Source: JANLQX01 sp031368215 (lineage in GTDB: Bacteria; Actinomycetota; Acidimicrobiia; Acidimicrobiales; JANYDT01). Taken from it: a DNA stretch of 9,595 bases. The stretch is from the NCBI GenBank assembly GCA_031368215.1, contig JANLRD010000119.1:1-9595 (forward strand). Reading direction: 5' to 3'. The notes beneath the pieces were generated by a model that was given only the letters and a program-made list of their open reading frames with translations, did not search any database and had not been told where the DNA came from. The position numbers were made by a program, and so were the translations under genes. Positions within the stretch are counted from its first letter, which is position 1; each line of letters starts with the position of its first letter. Positions 6,972 through 9,595 of this stretch are shown here, in pieces.

Positions 6972-7850
6972 ATGCAACAGCTTGCGAACGTCGACCAAGC
7001 CGCCGCTTGGGACGGCCACGAAGGGACCGCGTGGGCCAAGCACTGGGAGCAGTACGACGAGTCCATTCGCGCCTACCGCGAACCGATGCTGGCGGCCGCG
7101 TCGATCACCGACGGAGAACGCGTGCTCGACTTCGGCTGCGGCAACGGCCAATCGTCACGTGACGCCGCCCGGGCCACACCGACCGGGTCGGTACTCGGTG
7201 CTGACCTGTCGGCCGTGATGCTCGAGCAGGCGAGGCGACAAGCCGAGGCCGAAGGACTGCAGAACGTCAACTTCGTCCAGGCCGATGCGCAAGTCCACCC
7301 GTTCAACCCCGGTGCCTACGACCTTGCCATTAGCCGGTTCGGGTCGATGTTCTTCGCCGACAAGCCAGTGGCGTTCGCCAACATCGGCCGAGCATTGCGG
7401 CCTGGCGGGCGCCTCCTGCTCGTGGTGTGGCAACCCCTGTCGGCGAACGAACAGTTCGCCACCATGTTCGACAACCTGGCGGCAGGCCGGGATCTGCCGA
7501 AGCCGCCGCCGACCGCCCCGAGCCCGTTCGGGCTGGCCGATCCGGACCTGGGACGGGGCTGGCTGAGCGACGCAGGCTTCATCGACATCGACCACCATCC
7601 CGTCGCCGGCACGTTCGTGCTCGGCGCGGACGCCGACGACGCGTACGCGTTCGCGTGCCAACTCTCGGTCGTTCAGGGCCTTCTCGGCCCTCTCGACGAC
7701 TACGCGAGATCCGAAGTTCTCGCCGCGTTTCGTGACGCGATTCAAGCCCACGAAACCCCGAATGGCGTGCTCTTCAACTCCGCCACTTGGTTCATCACCG
7801 CCCGCCGACCTGGCGGCGAGGCCGCCCGCCGCGCAACCAGATCAACCTGA
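6972..7850 (+). CDS. class I SAM-dependent methyltransferase (UbiE/Methyltransf_11-like)
   Basis: This 292-residue enzyme shows motif I VLDFGCGNGQSS (51-62), the acidic residue D78 in GADLS that contacts the SAM ribose, the later strand AYDLAISRFGSMFF (115-128), and LRPGGRLLLVVW (142-153). These are the hallmarks of class I small-molecule methyltransferases. The C-terminal 130 residues (WLSDAGFIDIDHHP, then a helical stretch) probably form the substrate lid. The ATG is preceded by GGGAGAG just after the oxidoreductase stop, an 11-nt gap, so the two are surely cotranscribed. The same frame stays open upstream to 6666, but that part overlaps the oxidoreductase and lacks methyltransferase sequence. 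Paired with a flavoenzyme, it likely O-, N- or C-methylates the same metabolite; this is inference. Confidence 0.93.
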   Translation: MQQLANVDQAAAWDGHEGTAWAKHWEQYDESIRAYREPMLAAASITDGERVLDFGCGNGQSSRDAARATPTGSVLGADLSAVMLEQARRQAEAEGLQNVNFVQADAQVHPFNPGAYDLAISRFGSMFFADKPVAFANIGRALRPGGRLLLVVWQPLSANEQFATMFDNLAAGRDLPKPPPTAPSPFGLADPDLGRGWLSDAGFIDIDHHPVAGTFVLGADADDAYAFACQLSVVQGLLGPLDDYARSEVLAAFRDAIQAHETPNGVLFNSATWFITARRPGGEAARRATRST

Positions 7851-7863
7851 AAGAGACACACAG

Positions 7864-8154
7864 ATGTCCAAATTCATACAGATCATGCGGTTCCGTACCA
7901 ACGACTACGGAGCAATGAACGAACTCGTCGAGCAGTACCGGGCCGACACCGCCGGCCGATCCACCTACACCAGCGAGGTCCTCGGACGTGACCTCGAGAC
8001 CGGCGAACACATCGTGATCGTGACCTTTCCGTCCAAGGAAGCCGCTGACGCGAACAACTTGCTCCCCGAGACCGCGACGATGGCCGAGAAGATGGGCCAC
8101 TTCACCACCGAGGGGCCGTCGTTCTCGAACATCGAGGTGATAGCCGGAGCGTGA
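7864..8154 (+). CDS. small protein, probable dimeric alpha/beta-barrel (ABM-like)
   Basis: This 96-residue protein runs MSKFIQIMRFRTNDYGAMNELVEQY, then HIVIVTFPSKEAADANN and a last strand SNIEVIAG. The pattern strand, helix, strand, strand, helix, strand is that of the ferredoxin-like dimeric alpha/beta-barrel superfamily, which includes antibiotic biosynthesis monooxygenases, EthD and stress-responsive A/B barrel proteins. No catalytic residue can be assigned. The ATG lies 13 nt after the methyltransferase stop and has only a purine-rich GAAAGAGA as a weak ribosome binding site, fitting operon translation. The frame is open upstream to 7732, but that overlaps the methyltransferase. It could be an accessory oxygenase or cyclase-like enzyme for the product of the two upstream enzymes, or merely a binding protein. 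The fold call is moderate; the gene itself is well supported. Confidence 0.8.
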   Translation: MSKFIQIMRFRTNDYGAMNELVEQYRADTAGRSTYTSEVLGRDLETGEHIVIVTFPSKEAADANNLLPETATMAEKMGHFTTEGPSFSNIEVIAGA

Positions 8155-8511
8155 CCACCTCCGCAGTGAACATCCCTGGACCGTCTCGTCGCCCCAGGCG
8201 AAACGGCTGAGGTGTTCATCACCCGGGTCGAACCCGACGACGTCGGTCGTTCTCGTTCCAGGTCCCAGGAAACCGTCCGGCGGGGTGCGTACGAGCAGTA
8301 GGCGCCTGTTCGCACCGACTCGCGCAGATGTCCGGCCGACCGCTTCGGCCTCGGTGGTTACTGTCACAAGTTCAGCCGTAGTCGCGATGCCAAGCTCGTG
8401 ATGGGCCAACAAATGGGCGCTGGCAGGCGTGTCCGGCTTGATCGCCCTGGCAGTTGTTGTCGACGCCGGGACCACCATCGCCGTGGCCGGCGGTCAGGTG
8501 GCGTCGATTGG
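8155..8511. other. gap without a convincing gene; nested inverted repeats at its start
   Basis: I find no credible coding sequence in this stretch of about 357 nt. At its beginning CACCTC (8156-8161) can pair with GAGGTG (8209-8214), enclosing CCTGG (8175-8179) with CCAGG (8194-8198). This imperfect nested structure directly after the operon is a weak terminator candidate. A long minus-strand frame through here runs antisense into the barrel protein and methyltransferase genes and has no recognizable domain. A plus-strand stretch reading VSGLIALAVVVDAGTT (from 8429) looks membrane-like but is very short and has no start signal. Confidence 0.4.
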
Positions 8512-8667
8512 TCAGTGGTGTCGATTCGTGGTCAACGTGTCGTTCACCTTGTCGACCACATCGTCGACCTCGTCCTTGACGTCATCGAGAAACTCCTCGA
8601 CCTTGCCAGCAGCCTCATCGGCCTTGCCCTCCGCCTTCAGATCCTTGCCGCCGTCTTCCTGCAGCAT
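8512..8667 (-). CDS. CsbD-like short stress protein or C-terminal fragment
   Basis: The minus strand encodes KDLKAEGKADEAAGKVEEF, then repeats of DDVKDEVDDVVDKVND. The first part is the second half of the CsbD motif (LxAEGKADQAxGKV), found in small, charged, general-stress proteins of unknown biochemical role. From the ATG at 8667 the product is 51 residues. The first half of the motif, GKxKExxGK, is missing upstream in all three minus frames, and no Shine-Dalgarno sequence precedes the ATG. It may therefore be an N-terminally truncated remnant rather than a working gene. It lies divergent to the DUF6458-like gene with 39 nt between them. The match in sequence is good; whether it is expressed is uncertain. 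Confidence 0.5.
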   Translation of the reverse strand: MLQEDGGKDLKAEGKADEAAGKVEEFLDDVKDEVDDVVDKVNDTLTTNRHH

Positions 8668-8668
8668 C

Positions 8669-8686
8669 GTTGCAACAGCGGTTGCA
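8669..8686. repeat. palindromic element between the divergent small genes
   Basis: GTTGCAAC (8669-8676) is a perfect 8-bp palindrome. TGCAAC, AGCG, GTTGCA (8671-8686) is a perfect 6-bp inverted repeat with a 4-nt spacer. Both lie in the 39-nt gap between the CsbD-like and DUF6458-like starts, about 20 nt before the ATG at 8707, and could be an operator. Function is inferred only. Confidence 0.3.
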
Positions 8687-8706
8687 CATTGTTGAGAGGA
8701 CACATC

Positions 8707-9003
8707 ATGGGAATCTCGTTCAGCATCCTGCTCATCGCCGCCGGCGCAATCCGGCGTTGGGCGGTCACTGTCACGATCGCCGGTGTCAATCTCCAGACCG
8801 TCGGCCTCATCTTGTTTGTCGTAAGCATCCTCGGGGTACTGCTGAGCTTGGCCTTCTGGAACAGGCTGGGGCGGATTCCAAACGGAGTCGCTCCGTCGCA
8901 GCAACCGCCCGGTCAGCTGAATCAAGCGGCCCACGACTACAGAAAGGAGTCACCATGTACATCGGAGGCGGATTTCTCGTCACTGTCCTCGTCGTCTTGC
9001 TGA
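8707..9003 (+). CDS. DUF6458-like small membrane protein
   Basis: This 98-residue protein starts MGISFSILLIAAGAI, followed by WAVTVTIAGVNLQTVGLILFVVSILGVLL. That order (short hydrophobic N-terminal helix, polar beta-like VxGVxLxTVG link, second helix) matches the actinobacterial DUF6458 family as I know it; its function is unknown. Helices lie at about 3-15 and 31-51. The ATG is supported by AGAGGA 6 nt upstream. The frame stays open upstream to 8398, but that part has no family sequence. The Ser-rich tail after about residue 79 is read through the ribosome binding site and first codons of the next gene, so the last 16 residues are constrained by overlap and may be a non-native extension. Two arginines (16-17) at the end of the first helix set its boundary. 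Confidence 0.75.
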   Translation: MGISFSILLIAAGAIRRWAVTVTIAGVNLQTVGLILFVVSILGVLLSLAFWNRLGRIPNGVAPSQQPPGQLNQAAHDYRKESPCTSEADFSSLSSSSC

Positions 9004-9029
9004 TCATCTACTTGGCAAAGCGCGTCTGA
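8955..9029 (+). CDS. 24-residue single-helix membrane peptide
   Basis: A short frame encodes MYIGGG, then a hydrophobic run rich in Leu, Val and Ile (FLVTVLVVLLIIYL), and ends AKRV. It is a single membrane helix with a positively charged C-terminus, expected to sit in the cytoplasmic membrane. The ribosome binding site AAAGGAG (8943-8949) is close to ideal and stands 5 nt before the ATG; it is among the best in the window and argues strongly for translation. The first 49 nt overlap the end of the DUF6458-like gene in another frame, which suggests translational coupling. I do not recognise a named family; a stress-related or membrane-modulating role is only a guess from the neighbours. Confidence 0.6.
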   Translation: MYIGGGFLVTVLVVLLIIYLAKRV

Positions 9030-9071
9030 AACAGCAAAGCCCGGAAGGACAAGTGGTACTGCTTCGGCTCG

Positions 9072-9093
9072 GGCGCCGGTATTCGACGGCGCC
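9072..9093 (+). terminator. GC-rich hairpin downstream of the small membrane genes
   Basis: GGCGCCG (9072-9078) and CGGCGCC (9087-9093) form a perfect 7-bp GC stem with an 8-nt loop, 42 nt after the last small gene. No T tract follows, so termination activity is plausible but unproven. Confidence 0.35.
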
Positions 9094-9199
9094 GGGCAGA
9101 AGTCCTTGAACGTATGGGGCGCGGCGGCCAACAGCCGAGGCTCGGTCTTGGCCGATTTTGACAGCTCCGCGTCGTACTCAAACGACGAAAACTAGGTGC

Positions 9200-9589
9200 T
9201 CATCGTTGAACGGGCGCCCAGTCATACGGTGAGCGCACCCGCTTCCCAATGACGCGCGCTGCCTCCGCATATCGAACTTCGCCGGCTACCTCTATTTGTC
9301 TGGTGCCCCGGTCGCCGCACTCCGATGACGGAGGGGATCGGGTCCACCCGCGGCACTGAGTGACGGTCACGAACCATTTGGCGGGGACAAGAAACGACTC
9401 CTGACGTCGCGAGGCGCAGCTGTCGAATTTGGACATGTTGTGATCATCGGTCGTCCAAGCCGGCTCGCACCGGGAACGGGTTTCGAAGTGCGATGGGATG
9501 TACTCGCGCGAGACGAGCTCAACGGGTGCGTTGAAGTCGAACAACGCCTGGGGCGACTTTCGACCGCATCGGACCGCCACCAGCACCAT
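9200..9589 (-). CDS. hypothetical Cys/Trp-containing protein (doubtful, may be 5' partial)
   Basis: A minus-strand frame of 129 residues fills this end of the window and remains open to the edge, so its start may lie outside. It has five Cys (including VRCGRK, TQCRGW and SECGD) and four Trp, with a stretch FLVPAKWFVTVTQCRGW that looks like folded protein rather than noise. Third-position GC is raised but seems lower than in the certain genes here. No family is recognised, no signal peptide or membrane helix is seen, and no competing long frame exists on the plus strand. It may be a real hypothetical gene, an acquired gene, or chance. Confidence 0.35.
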   Translation of the reverse strand: MVLVAVRCGRKSPQALFDFNAPVELVSREYIPSHFETRSRCEPAWTTDDHNMSKFDSCASRRQESFLVPAKWFVTVTQCRGWTRSPPSSECGDRGTRQIEVAGEVRYAEAARVIGKRVRSPYDWAPVQR

Positions 9590-9595
9590 GACGAT

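Noticed and set aside
7795..8478. 227-residue minus-strand frame
   Set aside because: More than half is antisense to the methyltransferase and barrel protein genes, and the remainder shows no recognizable domain or start signal.
8429..8695. 88-residue plus-strand frame with a hydrophobic beginning
   Set aside because: After about 30 residues it becomes a Ser/Thr/Leu shadow of the CsbD-like minus-strand sequence, and no ribosome binding site is present.
8398..8706. N-terminal extension of the DUF6458-like protein
   Set aside because: The upstream part is Arg-rich and antisense to the CsbD-like sequence; AGAGGA before the ATG at 8707 and the family-like N-terminus MGISFSILLI fix the start.
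9053..9109. short GTG frame after GGAAGGA
   Set aside because: It is 18 codons long, the purine stretch is too close to the GTG, and the frame runs through the GC-rich hairpin.
1..9595. CRISPR arrays, tRNA or rRNA genes, insertion sequences, phage genes
   Set aside because: No regularly spaced repeats, tRNA-like folds, rRNA segments, transposase or integrase motifs were seen on either strand.

Overview
The window reads as high-GC chromosomal DNA of an actinomycete-type bacterium (Actinomycetota). The reasons are the strong G/C bias at third codon positions, a twin-arginine sugar-phosphate-type binding protein, a DUF6458-like small membrane protein, a HisKA_3-type kinase fragment and a TPR-LuxR regulator beside an FAD oxidoreductase. 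The class cannot be fixed from sequence alone; an acidimicrobial or related lineage is a guess. No rRNA, tRNA, CRISPR array, transposase or integrase was seen.

Left part (1-2035): the end of an ABC import locus. A solute-binding protein resembling UgpB, entering the window inside its Tat signal peptide, is followed 4 nt later by a 2H-family phosphoesterase with two HxT motifs. A strong hairpin separates them from a convergent gene. Next, on the minus strand (2036-3706), comes an MFS_3-type exporter fused at its C-terminus to a cyclic-nucleotide-binding domain.

Middle part (3799-8154): a broken fragment of a histidine kinase dimerization domain lies on the minus strand just before a divergent gene for a large TPR-LuxR regulator. 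The regulator is followed in the same direction by a tight three-gene operon: an FAD-dependent oxidoreductase, a SAM-dependent methyltransferase and a 96-residue protein that looks like a dimeric alpha/beta-barrel. The gaps are 75, 11 and 13 nt. This is the best candidate for a functional module: a regulator controlling oxidation and methylation of an unknown small molecule, with the small protein as a possible accessory enzyme. Enzyme families are well supported; the substrate is unknown.

Right part (8155-9595): mostly small or weak features. After about 350 nt without a convincing gene there is a CsbD-like fragment on the minus strand, a palindromic gap, a DUF6458-like two-helix membrane protein, and a 24-residue hydrophobic peptide with an excellent ribosome binding site overlapping the DUF6458 end in another frame. 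The last 390 nt hold a doubtful minus-strand reading frame rich in Cys and Trp.

Several true starts differ from the longest reading frames: the oxidoreductase starts at 5746, the methyltransferase at 6972, the small barrel protein at 7864 and the DUF6458 protein at 8707. The binding protein starts before the window.
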